DNA of 8,204 nucleotides, taken from assembly GCA_002731665.1 (NCBI GenBank), contig PCCJ01000056.1, positions 1 to 8,204 on the forward strand, in the 5' to 3' direction. Positions 1 to 5,551 of this stretch are shown here, in pieces. This DNA comes from Actinomycetota bacterium. GTDB taxonomy: Bacteria > Actinomycetota > Acidimicrobiia > Acidimicrobiales > Poriferisodaliceae. Positions within the stretch are counted from its first letter, which is position 1, and every line of letters begins with the position of its first letter. The position numbers were made by a program, and so were the translations under genes. Under the pieces are notes generated by a model, which saw only the letters and a list, made by a program, of their open reading frames with translations, was not told the origin of the DNA and did not search any database.

Positions 1-1
1 A

Positions 2-250
2 GCCAGCGGTGGGGTTGTGATAGGAGTTGGTTTGCCCATATTTAACTTGGCTGGCCGTTACGTTCCTGCAGCCCGAGCTAGCTTGCTGCTGCTGAGCGAG
101 ATTGTCTTAGCTCCGTTTTGGGTTTGGTTGATTGTCAGTGAAACCCCAAAGCCCAATACTCTAATCGGGGGTTTAGTGATTCTCGTAGCATTGATTTGGG
201 TAGCAACTCACCCTCTCTCGCCTGAAGCTGAGAACCGGCTTCATAGTTAA
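2..250 (+). CDS. EamA/DMT-family transporter, C-terminal part (5' end outside window)
   Basis: The open frame runs in from the left edge and ends at TAA 248-250, leaving 82 residues. It shows two hydrophobic segments, roughly residues 24-46 and 53-69 of the visible part, joined by a short polar turn (SETPKPN). The pattern of a segment beginning AARASLLLLSEIVLAPFW, then an E-T/P-rich turn, then IGGLVILVALIW, is what the last two helices of EamA (drug/metabolite transporter) proteins look like; in that family the C-terminal repeat ends this way. Such proteins are inner-membrane exporters or permeases of ten helices, with substrates that cannot be predicted from sequence. A GTG at 17 is available but is mid-domain, so it is not taken as the start. 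A hairpin overlapping the stop codon suggests it is the last gene of its transcript. Confidence 0.8.
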   Translation, partial: ASGGVVIGVGLPIFNLAGRYVPAARASLLLLSEIVLAPFWVWLIVSETPKPNTLIGGLVILVALIWVATHPLSPEAENRLHS

Positions 251-275
251 GTTTTCTTCGGTGCGAAAACTTTTT
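249..275 (+). terminator. Rho-independent terminator of the EamA gene
   Basis: Arms AAGTTTTC (249-256) and GAAAACTT (265-272) are perfectly complementary around an 8-base loop, and the run continues with T to 275, giving TTTTT at 271-275. The stem is AT-rich, so it is modest in strength. It begins inside the stop codon of the upstream gene. On the other strand the hairpin is followed by AA rather than T, so it is read as a plus-strand terminator. Confidence 0.6.
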
Positions 276-730
276 GAAACAACGTTGACGATCTATCTGC
301 AGGAAACATTTTCATATCAGCTCGGGAATTGCCAATAAAAAGCGGGACCTTAAATCCGTGTAAGGAGCTCATCATCATGGCGTTGAGCTGTGCAACTTTG
401 GCTTTAGCTCCTTGTTTACCAGTCGAAAATCCGTTATAAATCACGCTACCCCAAGCTGTGAGAATTTATCTCTACTTAATATTTAGGAGCGGTTTGATCT
501 ACCGTCGGACTTTGAGACAGCGTCCACAAAACGTTTATCGCCATTCAGAAGCTGTGAAGTAACTCAACCTGGTTGTGGGAGTTTGCGCGTGTTCACTATG
601 GCCGTAAGTCACTTTCACGAACCACGAATGTGATCAACTCGGATCAAAAATGTTAGTTGGAGCGCGTCCGATATTATGACTGATAACGCTTGGTGTTAGG
701 CCTACAGTGCGCAAAAATAAAACGTGTGGG
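276..730. other. 455-bp intergenic stretch with no supported gene
   Basis: Both strands were read for short genes. The longest open frame is on the minus strand (444 down to 247), but it has a GTG start without a good ribosome binding site and its last codons are the terminator hairpin of the neighbouring gene. Plus-strand frames are broken every 30-45 codons and have no recognisable product. The only structured sequence seen is the 8-bp palindrome TAGGCCTA at 697-704. The stretch lies between the 3' ends of a plus-strand and a minus-strand gene, so no promoter is required here. It is long for such a gap and could be a decayed gene, but I see no remnant I can name. Confidence 0.5.
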
Positions 731-1855
731 TCATCGAAGCTGCGGACAAACCAGGCTTTTACCCTGGGTGCTCATTTGGGAGTACTTCTTCATCTGTTCT
801 ATATCTAGGATTGATTCAAGCGAGAGAGTATTGCTATAAGAACTAGTGAAAGTAGTAGATAATTCAGACGCAACTCGTTGACGTAATTCGCTGCTACGTT
901 CTGACCCTATCTTCGCTAAAAAATTAGGAAGTAGCCAACCGGCCACACCCCATGCCATTCCATAGCTTCTTTTGAGGAGAGTGGGCCCTCGGTCGAGCCC
1001 ACCATATATGTACAATTGCTTATGAGTTGTCGAGCCGTACCGACTGTATTCTCCGCCAGTTGAGCTGGCTGCTATCTCCATGGCATGGAGAAGTTCTGTT
1101 GCTAGGTCTCCGCCGCCGATAGCGTCAAAGGCAATTGTTGCGCCAGTTTTTTTCAACGTAGCAACTAAGTCTTTACGAAAATGAGGCGAACTTGAATTCA
1201 CGACATGCGCAGCTCCTTGGTTCTGAAGAAGTTCGACATGTTCATCACGGCGTACAATATTCACCAGTTCAATTTGATCGTCGATACATATCCGGTTGAG
1301 CATCTGGCCTAAGTTTGAAGCGGCCGCTGTGTGGATCAACGCTGAATGGCCTTCAAGCCGCATGGATTCAGTCATGCCTAAAGCCGTAAGGGGATTTACG
1401 AAACATGATGCGGCATCAAGGGCTTTGGTGCCTTCGTCAAGAAGCAGGCAATCTCGTGATTTCACTATCCGGTGAGTGGCATACATTCCGCCGGCTAGAA
1501 CAGCAACAACCTTCCCGTTGAGCGCTTGAGCTTCTTCACTGGCTCCAGCTTCGATGACTATCCCAGAGCCTTCATTACCCACTGGCATGGGCTGGTCGAC
1601 CCGGCCTCTAAGTCCATCTACGGCTCCGTCGGGAAGCGATAAGCTAAGCCCAGTTTCGGAGGTTGTTACAGTCGATGCATCTGCGCCGCCCAGAAGTACG
1701 CCAAGGTCGCTCGGGTTAATAGGTGACGCAGCGATTTCAATGAGTACTTCGTCTGGTTTCGGAGTTGGTACCTGGAACTCTTCAATACTTAAATGGACAC
1801 TCGATCCTGAAGTGACGGTCGAAATAAGCCGCTTACCTTTAGACATATGCACCAA
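731..1855 (-). CDS. MDR-superfamily (zinc-binding dehydrogenase-like / quinone oxidoreductase-like) oxidoreductase
   Basis: A 374-residue medium-chain dehydrogenase/reductase. The N-terminal GroES-like half (about 1-150) carries N-P-S-D at residues 47-50 and G-N-E-G at 93-96, where zinc alcohol dehydrogenases have GHE; with few cysteines this argues against a catalytic zinc. The nucleotide-binding half starts near residue 172 with the H-T-A-A-A-S-N-L-G-Q stretch (175-184), the family's AxxxxG-type dinucleotide loop. This fits an NAD(P)H-dependent quinone or enone reductase-like enzyme, substrate unknown, cytosolic. Length is normal to slightly long for the family. Start: TTG at 1855 has GAGGAAA 8 bases upstream; GTG at 1852 is also well placed, while ATG at 1846 (MSKGKRL) sits 17 bases from that site. 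It is divergent from the NTF2-like gene and shares its upstream region. Confidence 0.85.
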   Translation of the reverse strand: MVHMSKGKRLISTVTSGSSVHLSIEEFQVPTPKPDEVLIEIAASPINPSDLGVLLGGADASTVTTSETGLSLSLPDGAVDGLRGRVDQPMPVGNEGSGIVIEAGASEEAQALNGKVVAVLAGGMYATHRIVKSRDCLLLDEGTKALDAASCFVNPLTALGMTESMRLEGHSALIHTAAASNLGQMLNRICIDDQIELVNIVRRDEHVELLQNQGAAHVVNSSSPHFRKDLVATLKKTGATIAFDAIGGGDLATELLHAMEIAASSTGGEYSRYGSTTHKQLYIYGGLDRGPTLLKRSYGMAWGVAGWLLPNFLAKIGSERSSELRQRVASELSTTFTSSYSNTLSLESILDIEQMKKYSQMSTQGKSLVCPQLR

Positions 1856-1860
1856 TGCAC

Positions 1861-1867
1861 TTTCCTC
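1861..1867 (-). promoter_or_regulatory. Ribosome binding site of the MDR gene (decides start)
   Basis: Read on the minus strand this is GAGGAAA, a good Shine-Dalgarno core. From GAGG there are 8 bases to TTG (1855), 11 to GTG (1852) and 17 to ATG (1846). Spacing therefore favours a non-ATG start, although the family's N-terminus would tolerate any of the three. Confidence 0.5.
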
Positions 1868-1884
1868 AATAGAGAACTATTTAC

Positions 1885-1920
1885 TAACCGTGAAGGCGAA
1901 GCCTTGCGTGTGTGAGGTTA
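1885..1920. repeat. Nested inverted repeat in the divergent intergenic region
   Basis: AAGGC (1893-1897) and GCCTT (1901-1905) form a 5-bp stem with a GAA loop, and outer arms TAACC (1885-1889) and GGTTA (1916-1920) flank it unevenly. It lies just upstream of the minus-strand MDR gene's leader, so it could be part of an operator or of the 5' untranslated region. No regulator can be named. Confidence 0.3.
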
Positions 1921-1975
1921 GTGCTTGATCGATACAAGTGTGTACGTTGGTGTGAATGTCTACTCGTTGATGTGA
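1905..1975 (+). repeat. Three helically phased TGTGA-containing direct repeats
   Basis: TGTGA occurs at 1911-1915, 1951-1955 and 1971-1975, so the spacings are 40 and 20 bases, multiples of about two helical turns. The last two copies are longer matches: CGTTGGTGTGA (1945-1955) and CGTTGATGTGA (1965-1975), 10 of 11 identical. The first is looser (TGCGTGTGTGA, 1905-1915). They sit between two divergent genes, where a repeat-binding regulator would be placed to control both. The half-site resembles CRP-type TGTGA, but no matching TCACA was found, so a CRP site is not claimed. Confidence 0.4.
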
Positions 1976-2060
1976 GCATTGCTGTTGAAGCGCAACTTTG
2001 GTCTATACGAACTGCAAGAAAATGAATCGAAAAGTATCAGTTTTGCATATCGAAGTGAAC

Positions 2061-2066
2061 TAAGTT
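2061..2066 (+). promoter_or_regulatory. Putative -10 box for a leaderless NTF2-like transcript
   Basis: TAAGTT fits the TANNNT pattern and ends 7 bases before ATG 2074, which would put the transcript start at or next to the initiation codon. No convincing -35 box and no Shine-Dalgarno sequence were found upstream, which is consistent with a leaderless start but does not prove it. Confidence 0.3.
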
Positions 2067-2073
2067 TTCATAT

Positions 2074-2466
2074 ATGGCTTTAACAAACGAACGCCAAGCA
2101 GTGCTAGAGGCCGAAATCAATTCGTTTATGTTCGAATACAATACTGCGTTCGCGAGCGGTACCCGAGATGATCTTCAAGCTCTCGTGCATTTACCCGTGA
2201 TATATGTCTCCGAGACCGAAGCGCAAGTGCGCGAAACGTACCCATTCGATCCGCAGCGCATGCGCGAAGCTACTGGATTCCACCATCCGAAGACTAAGAC
2301 TAAGATCGTTCATATAGAGGAGACTCGCGCCCATTTAACAATTGAAGGCACGCGTCATCGATCAGATGGTTCAGTTATCGAGTCAATCGAAAGCTTTTAT
2401 ATCCTTAATAAATGTGATGGTAAGTGGGGAGTGTCTGTTTTTTCAGGTATTCGCGGCGCCCGGTAA
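2074..2466 (+). CDS. NTF2-like / SnoaL-type alpha+beta-barrel protein
   Basis: A soluble protein of 130 residues with no signal peptide or membrane segment. An N-terminal amphipathic helix (about 6-30, ending YNTAFASGTRDDL) is followed by HLPVIYVSETEAQV and then a string of beta strands in the C-terminal half (about 76-126: KIVHIEETRAHLTIEG, SIESFYILNKCDGKWGVSV). This helix-then-curved-sheet order and length are typical of the NTF2-like superfamily (DUF4440/SnoaL-type), which includes small-molecule binding proteins, isomerases and proteins of no known activity. No catalytic set can be assigned. There is no ribosome binding site, and a TANNNT box lies just upstream. The heliorhodopsin begins 158 bases downstream on the same strand, so co-expression is possible but not shown. 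Confidence 0.75.
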   Translation: MALTNERQAVLEAEINSFMFEYNTAFASGTRDDLQALVHLPVIYVSETEAQVRETYPFDPQRMREATGFHHPKTKTKIVHIEETRAHLTIEGTRHRSDGSVIESIESFYILNKCDGKWGVSVFSGIRGAR

Positions 2467-2612
2467 GCGGTGCTCCAATAACTTTCAATCGCCATCAACA
2501 CAACTAATGAGGCCATTTTCCTCTTGCTCTAGCCGCTGCTGAGTTGCCATTTTGTCTAACGTTCTTACGAGCTTCAGTATTTGACATATTTTTTAAAGCT
2601 TCGAGCTCCCGA

Positions 2613-2618
2613 TATCAT
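2613..2618 (+). promoter_or_regulatory. Putative -10 box for a leaderless heliorhodopsin transcript
   Basis: TATCAT (TANNNT pattern) ends 6 bases before ATG 2625, where a leaderless transcript would need it. A perfect TTGACA lies at 2581-2586, but the spacing to this box is 26 bases, too long for an ordinary sigma-70-type promoter. Two CGAGCTYC copies (2568-2575 and 2602-2609) flank the TTGACA and might be regulator half-sites. Confidence 0.3.
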
Positions 2619-2624
2619 GACGGA

Positions 2625-3383
2625 ATGGACACGCAAATTGTGAAGCTTCGTAAACTGAATTTATTGGCGGGGTGTCTGCATCTTGCGTCGTTTATCGCAA
2701 TTTTATTATTAGCAGACGACACGTCTCTCCCGGTAGTGGCGACGTACCTTACAGAGGCTCCAGGCACAGGAAACTTCTCAGATCCGGTAAATCTATTTAA
2801 TCTAAATATCAGTTATATGGTGGCTGCGTTCTTGGCGCTCTCAGCATTTTTTCATTTCTTTGTAAGTTCACCAATAATTTTTCCGAGGTACGTCGAAGGC
2901 CTAAGTCATCACATCAATAAGTACCGATGGGTCGAATACTCTCTGTCGTCTTCAATCATGATTGTCGTGATTCTTCAACTGAATGGCACTGCTGATTACA
3001 TCGCTCTTCTCGGTATTTTTGGGGTTAATGTCAGCATGATTTTGTTTGGATGGCTGCAAGAACGTTACACAACTCCAGGTGATGGCGACATGCTTCCATT
3101 CTGGTTCGGTTGCATCGCCGGAGTCATTCCTTGGATCGCCGTGACCTTAAGCATCATGTCGCCGAAAGGACCGATCGAAGCTACTGTCCCCGGCTTTGTC
3201 TATGGGATAGTCATTTCTTTGTTCATACTGTTTAACTGCTTCGCAATTGTTCAATGGAAACAATACCGGAGCAAAGGAAGGTGGTCGGACTATTACTACG
3301 GTGAGCGCGTTTACATTCTGCTCAGTTTCATTGCAAAATCTGTGTTGGCTTGGCAAGTATTCGCCGGAACCCTCGCATCATGA
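2625..3383 (+). CDS. Heliorhodopsin (type-1-like retinal protein of the HeR family)
   Basis: A 252-residue protein with seven membrane helices, about 11-30, 61-81, 100-118, 121-143, 157-177, 187-210 and 227-250. Family hallmarks: R-W-V-E-Y-S-L-S-S-S at 101-110 in helix 3, F-G-W-L-Q-E at 141-146, P-F-W-F-G-C-I-A-G at 158-166, and S-F-I-A-K-S-V-L-A-W-Q at 234-244 in helix 7. K238 should form the retinal Schiff base (K241 in 48C12) and E104 is the counterion (E107); H19, H77 and S234 match H23, H80 and S237. Heliorhodopsins have inverted topology, with the N-terminus inside, and slow photocycles. Most do not pump ions, and a signalling or enzyme-regulating role has been proposed. ATG 2625 fits the family N-terminus; the frame stays open back to a TTG at 2544, but those extra 27 residues do not look like family sequence. 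There is no Shine-Dalgarno sequence. No opsin partner or retinal synthesis gene is in the window. Confidence 0.96.
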   Translation: MDTQIVKLRKLNLLAGCLHLASFIAILLLADDTSLPVVATYLTEAPGTGNFSDPVNLFNLNISYMVAAFLALSAFFHFFVSSPIIFPRYVEGLSHHINKYRWVEYSLSSSIMIVVILQLNGTADYIALLGIFGVNVSMILFGWLQERYTTPGDGDMLPFWFGCIAGVIPWIAVTLSIMSPKGPIEATVPGFVYGIVISLFILFNCFAIVQWKQYRSKGRWSDYYYGERVYILLSFIAKSVLAWQVFAGTLAS

Positions 3384-3443
3384 CCTGTTGTTCACCCTTT
3401 AATATCGAAGCGCCGGCGACGCTCTAACGTCCTTAGTCTTTGA

Positions 3444-3875
3444 TCAACTGCTGACCTGAGCGACTAAGAGCACTCCAAGCGGGATCCTCATGCTCCAGGC
3501 TGCAGTGCGAATCCAATTCACTTTAATCAGCCCTGGAATTAACTCAGATTCGCCTCGACCAATTTTCGCGTGCAGCGGCACAGCATGAAAGATTGTGACG
3601 TAAACAGCAACAGCTAAGAAAAAAAAGTTCAGCAACGCAATAGGCATCACGTTGCTAGACACGACTAAGAGAGCTGCTGCACTTGAAGCCGCTTCGATAA
3701 CCATTGCCGGGCCAACTACTTTGGTTATCAAATTTTGGTGACGTTGAGATATCTCAATAATTGATTCAACCTGCACCTCGCGAAGAAGTGGATAATGAAC
3801 GACCTGGATAACCCACAACACCCCTGCCATGAAAGCCGCTGAAGTAACAGCGACACTTACTATGAGTAATTCCAT
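3444..3875 (-). CDS. Conserved integral membrane protein, four helices, unknown function
   Basis: A 143-residue protein with four hydrophobic segments, about 3-24, 52-73, 77-97 and 126-141. Polar motifs sit at the membrane edges: Q-V-V-H-Y-P at 24-29, R-H-Q-N at 45-48, V-G-P-A-M-V-I-E at 54-61, H97-A-V-P-L-H102, and N-W-I-R-T-A-A-W-S-M-R at 120-130. This combination recurs in a family of small bacterial membrane proteins annotated only as hypothetical; I cannot give a Pfam name with confidence. The conserved His, Glu, Asn and Arg residues could bind a ligand or cofactor, which is inference. ATG 3875 is preferred over the in-frame TTG at 3884; neither has a good ribosome binding site. Its 3' end faces that of the heliorhodopsin 60 bases away, so the two are convergent and not in one operon. 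Confidence 0.75.
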   Translation of the reverse strand: MELLIVSVAVTSAAFMAGVLWVIQVVHYPLLREVQVESIIEISQRHQNLITKVVGPAMVIEAASSAAALLVVSSNVMPIALLNFFFLAVAVYVTIFHAVPLHAKIGRGESELIPGLIKVNWIRTAAWSMRIPLGVLLVAQVSS

Positions 3876-3933
3876 GGAGTGCAATCAGGTTGAGTGGCGA
3901 CTCGGCTGCAACGTATCGATAGAACGAAGCAGA

Positions 3934-4086
3934 TCATTCAGGGCTAGGACCAGTCTCTGGGGCAATTTGAGGCGCTGAGTTTCTACTATCGGCTTCTCGC
4001 CCATTGGCGTAAGCAGCAAGAAGCACAGCCCAAATAGTTAACCCAAATACTGCTGCTCCAACACACATCAATAATGTTTCGTTCAT
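3934..4086 (-). CDS. Small single-helix membrane protein (50 aa), overlapping gene
   Basis: Fifty codons running from ATG 4086 to TGA 3934. The protein begins M-N-E-T, has one hydrophobic helix at about residues 5-25 (LLMCVGAAVFGLTIWAVLLA) and ends in a polar, proline-rich tail (residues 26-50) with glutamates and serines. The start codon overlaps the stop of the 67-residue gene above it as ATGA (4083-4086), the classic arrangement for coupled translation, which is the main reason for calling so short a gene real. Charge placement (N-G-R-E after the helix) suggests the tail is cytoplasmic, though that is weak. Function unknown; perhaps a partner subunit of the 67-residue membrane protein. Confidence 0.6.
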   Translation of the reverse strand: MNETLLMCVGAAVFGLTIWAVLLAAYANGREADSRNSAPQIAPETGPSPE

Positions 4087-4286
4087 TGAGCGCTACGATC
4101 GTTCGTCAATACCAGAGTGCCTAATGAAAGAATAGACGGAACCCAAAGACCGACAAAGATTCCCTGGTCTTTCGAACCGGTGTACCAAAGGGTTACTGAC
4201 AGAACAAGAGACAGAAAAGCTGCCACCATGAACAAGATTTTTGGTTTAGAAAAAACAACTTGTGTTGACTCAAGATTCGAGAACAC
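4083..4286 (-). CDS. Small two-helix membrane protein (67 aa)
   Basis: GTG 4286 to TGA 4083. After a polar N-terminus of about 14 residues come two hydrophobic segments, about 17-35 and 43-60, the second containing the stretch G-L-W-V-P-S-I-L-S-L-G-T-L. This pattern looks like small conserved membrane proteins of unknown function, possibly found in aquatic bacteria, but I know no assigned family. The GTG start is supported by TAAGGAG seven bases upstream. The downstream 50-codon gene overlaps its stop, so the two are probably co-translated, and the 143-residue membrane protein follows 58 bases further on in the same direction. Confidence 0.7.
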   Translation of the reverse strand: MFSNLESTQVVFSKPKILFMVAAFLSLVLSVTLWYTGSKDQGIFVGLWVPSILSLGTLVLTNDRSAQ

Positions 4287-4293
4287 GAAACGA

Positions 4294-4300
4294 CTCCTTA
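4294..4300 (-). promoter_or_regulatory. Strong Shine-Dalgarno fixing the GTG start of the 67-aa protein
   Basis: On the minus strand this reads TAAGGAG, followed by seven bases and then GTG 4286. It supports both the reality of the small gene and its non-ATG start. Confidence 0.65.
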
Positions 4301-4317
4301 TTTAGTGCTAAATGAAA

Positions 4318-4566
4318 TTACGATACGTAACTATACAGGGGATTGGGCGATATCAACTCATTTCTCAAATAAGGTACTTTTGTGAGGCGCGCCAACAGCT
4401 CCGGTAAATCACTGGCTTGTAGCCAGCAGCGATCTTTGTGAAGAGGATTCGAACCCGTTTTTACCGAATGTTCAAATGTCTTGATGACAAACAAACCCAG
4501 TTGGTCTAAATCCATCCCCAATAGTTTGGTAATTTGTGTAAGGCAATCCGCATTAACTTTGACCAT
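4318..4566 (-). CDS. Doubtful small hypothetical protein (82 aa)
   Basis: ATG 4566 to TAA 4318. The product is soluble and mixed in composition, with a leucine-rich helical look (residues 9-32 and 50-66: ITKLLGMDLDQLGLFVIKTF, DLPELLARLTKVPYLRNEL), which reads more like protein than a random shadow frame. I recognise no family. Against it: there is no ribosome binding site, and it occupies the region that must hold the promoter of the dioxygenase starting at 4594. For it: it is divergent from that gene, and its stop is 31 bases ahead of the 67-residue membrane protein, in line with the minus-strand block. If it is not real, the 4301-4582 stretch is simply upstream regulatory DNA. Confidence 0.35.
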   Translation of the reverse strand: MVKVNADCLTQITKLLGMDLDQLGLFVIKTFEHSVKTGSNPLHKDRCWLQASDLPELLARLTKVPYLRNELISPNPLYSYVS

Positions 4567-4582
4567 GACGTATTGTTTAAGT

Positions 4583-4588
4583 GGAGGG
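4583..4588 (+). promoter_or_regulatory. Shine-Dalgarno deciding the start of the first dioxygenase
   Basis: GGAGGG lies 5 bases before ATG 4594. The frame is open back to an ATG at 4534, but only 4594 has a ribosome binding site and gives the family's usual N-terminus (M-T-D-D-E-V-N-x-F within it). ATG 4603 is 14 bases away and less likely. Confidence 0.6.
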
Positions 4589-4593
4589 CCCTA

Positions 4594-5445
4594 ATGCGCG
4601 TTATGACCGATGATGAAGTGAATGTATTTCGTTCTGATGGTGTTGTTCATATACGTGACGCTGTTGACATTGGCTTGGTGAGTGAAATACTTACATCGGT
4701 AGAGGAACTAATTCATGCGCCTGGCCGATTTGGCGGAAGCATGACCTCTCCCAATTCAACTGGTATGTATTTCCAGGATCGGTACCTGCATCCAACGAAA
4801 AAAAATTTCCGCCGGTACGCACACGAATGTGGCCTTGCGAAGAGTGCTGCGAAAGCTACAGACTCTGATGCAATCCGTCTCTACTATGATCATGTTTTTG
4901 TGAAGGATCCGGGCACACAAGAGAGTTTTGTCTGGCATCAAGATCGGCCATACTGGGCAGTGGATGGTAATAAAATTTGTTCTACCTGGCTAGCATTGAC
5001 TGATTCAAATTCGGGTTCGAGTGCTTTGGAATTTGTGAGGGGCTCCCACCTTTGGAACCGCACTTTCAAGCCTGAATATCCTGCTCTTGAAGGGCTTCCG
5101 GCCAAAGAAGTCGAGAAAGCCCTGTGGACAGGCGTAGCTGAACATATTGAGTCCTTTGAGGAAAGTTGTCCGGCATTCGAAGAACACCCGGATCTGTATG
5201 AAGTTCTCAAATTTGCCCTGAGTCCCGGAGACGTGCTGCTCTTCGACTTTCGCACAGTGCATCGAAGCGGGCCCAATACCGGCAACCGGCGCAGAGCAGC
5301 GATTTCCTGGCGGTGGCTTGGCGATGACGCATTTTGGGCACCAAGAGTTGGTTCGGATCCGATAATTGGAGACAAGGACACGGTGCTCGAGGCAGGCGAT
5401 CTGATTACCGATAACGAAGCTTTTCCTCTCATATTCGGTGAGTAG
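4594..5445 (+). CDS. Phytanoyl-CoA dioxygenase (PhyH) family Fe(II)/2-oxoglutarate oxygenase
   Basis: A cytosolic protein of 283 residues. The iron-binding triad is visible: H115 and D117 in F-V-W-H-Q-D-R-P-Y (112-120) and the distal H223 in F-R-T-V-H-R-S-G (219-226), with arginines at 232-234 placed to bind the 2-oxoglutarate carboxylate. Between them is the typical A-L-E-F-V-R-G-S-H-L-W (144-154) strand. Because the second ligand is Asp, a hydroxylase is expected and not a halogenase. The N-terminal helix (about 4-42: DDEVNVFRSDGVV) is the usual PhyH beginning. The WHQDRPYW type with a long insert (about 155-205) belongs to a subgroup common in marine bacteria whose substrates are mostly unknown. 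The next gene on this strand is a second, different PhyH protein 306 bases downstream. Confidence 0.9.
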   Translation: MRVMTDDEVNVFRSDGVVHIRDAVDIGLVSEILTSVEELIHAPGRFGGSMTSPNSTGMYFQDRYLHPTKKNFRRYAHECGLAKSAAKATDSDAIRLYYDHVFVKDPGTQESFVWHQDRPYWAVDGNKICSTWLALTDSNSGSSALEFVRGSHLWNRTFKPEYPALEGLPAKEVEKALWTGVAEHIESFEESCPAFEEHPDLYEVLKFALSPGDVLLFDFRTVHRSGPNTGNRRRAAISWRWLGDDAFWAPRVGSDPIIGDKDTVLEAGDLITDNEAFPLIFGE

Positions 5446-5551
5446 CGCTGGAGATCATAGCGACAAAGTAACCCTCACACTGAAGCAGGAGCCGCTGACG
5501 GCAATTTTTCGAAACCACAAACAGTCTCAAATTAATAGTAAAATCGGGTTG

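Noticed and set aside
247..444. 65-codon minus-strand frame opposite the end of the EamA gene
   Set aside because: The GTG start has no good ribosome binding site, the product is unfamiliar, and the last codons are formed by the terminator hairpin at 249-275.
1911..1975. CRP/FNR-type binding site suggested by the TGTGA boxes
   Set aside because: No inverted TCACA half lies at the required 6-base spacing from any copy; the boxes are direct repeats.
2544..2624. 27-codon N-terminal extension of the heliorhodopsin from TTG 2544
   Set aside because: Heliorhodopsins start close to the first helix, the extension does not resemble family sequence, and the stretch carries promoter-like elements. ATG 2625 gives the usual length of about 252 residues.
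3384..3443. Terminator between the heliorhodopsin and the convergent membrane protein (palindrome CGCCGGCG near 3411)
   Set aside because: The perfect stem is only the 8-bp self-palindrome, with no loop and no T run on either strand.
4938..5432. 164-codon minus-strand frame inside the first dioxygenase
   Set aside because: It is a serine/arginine-rich shadow of a well-supported PhyH gene with an intact active site.
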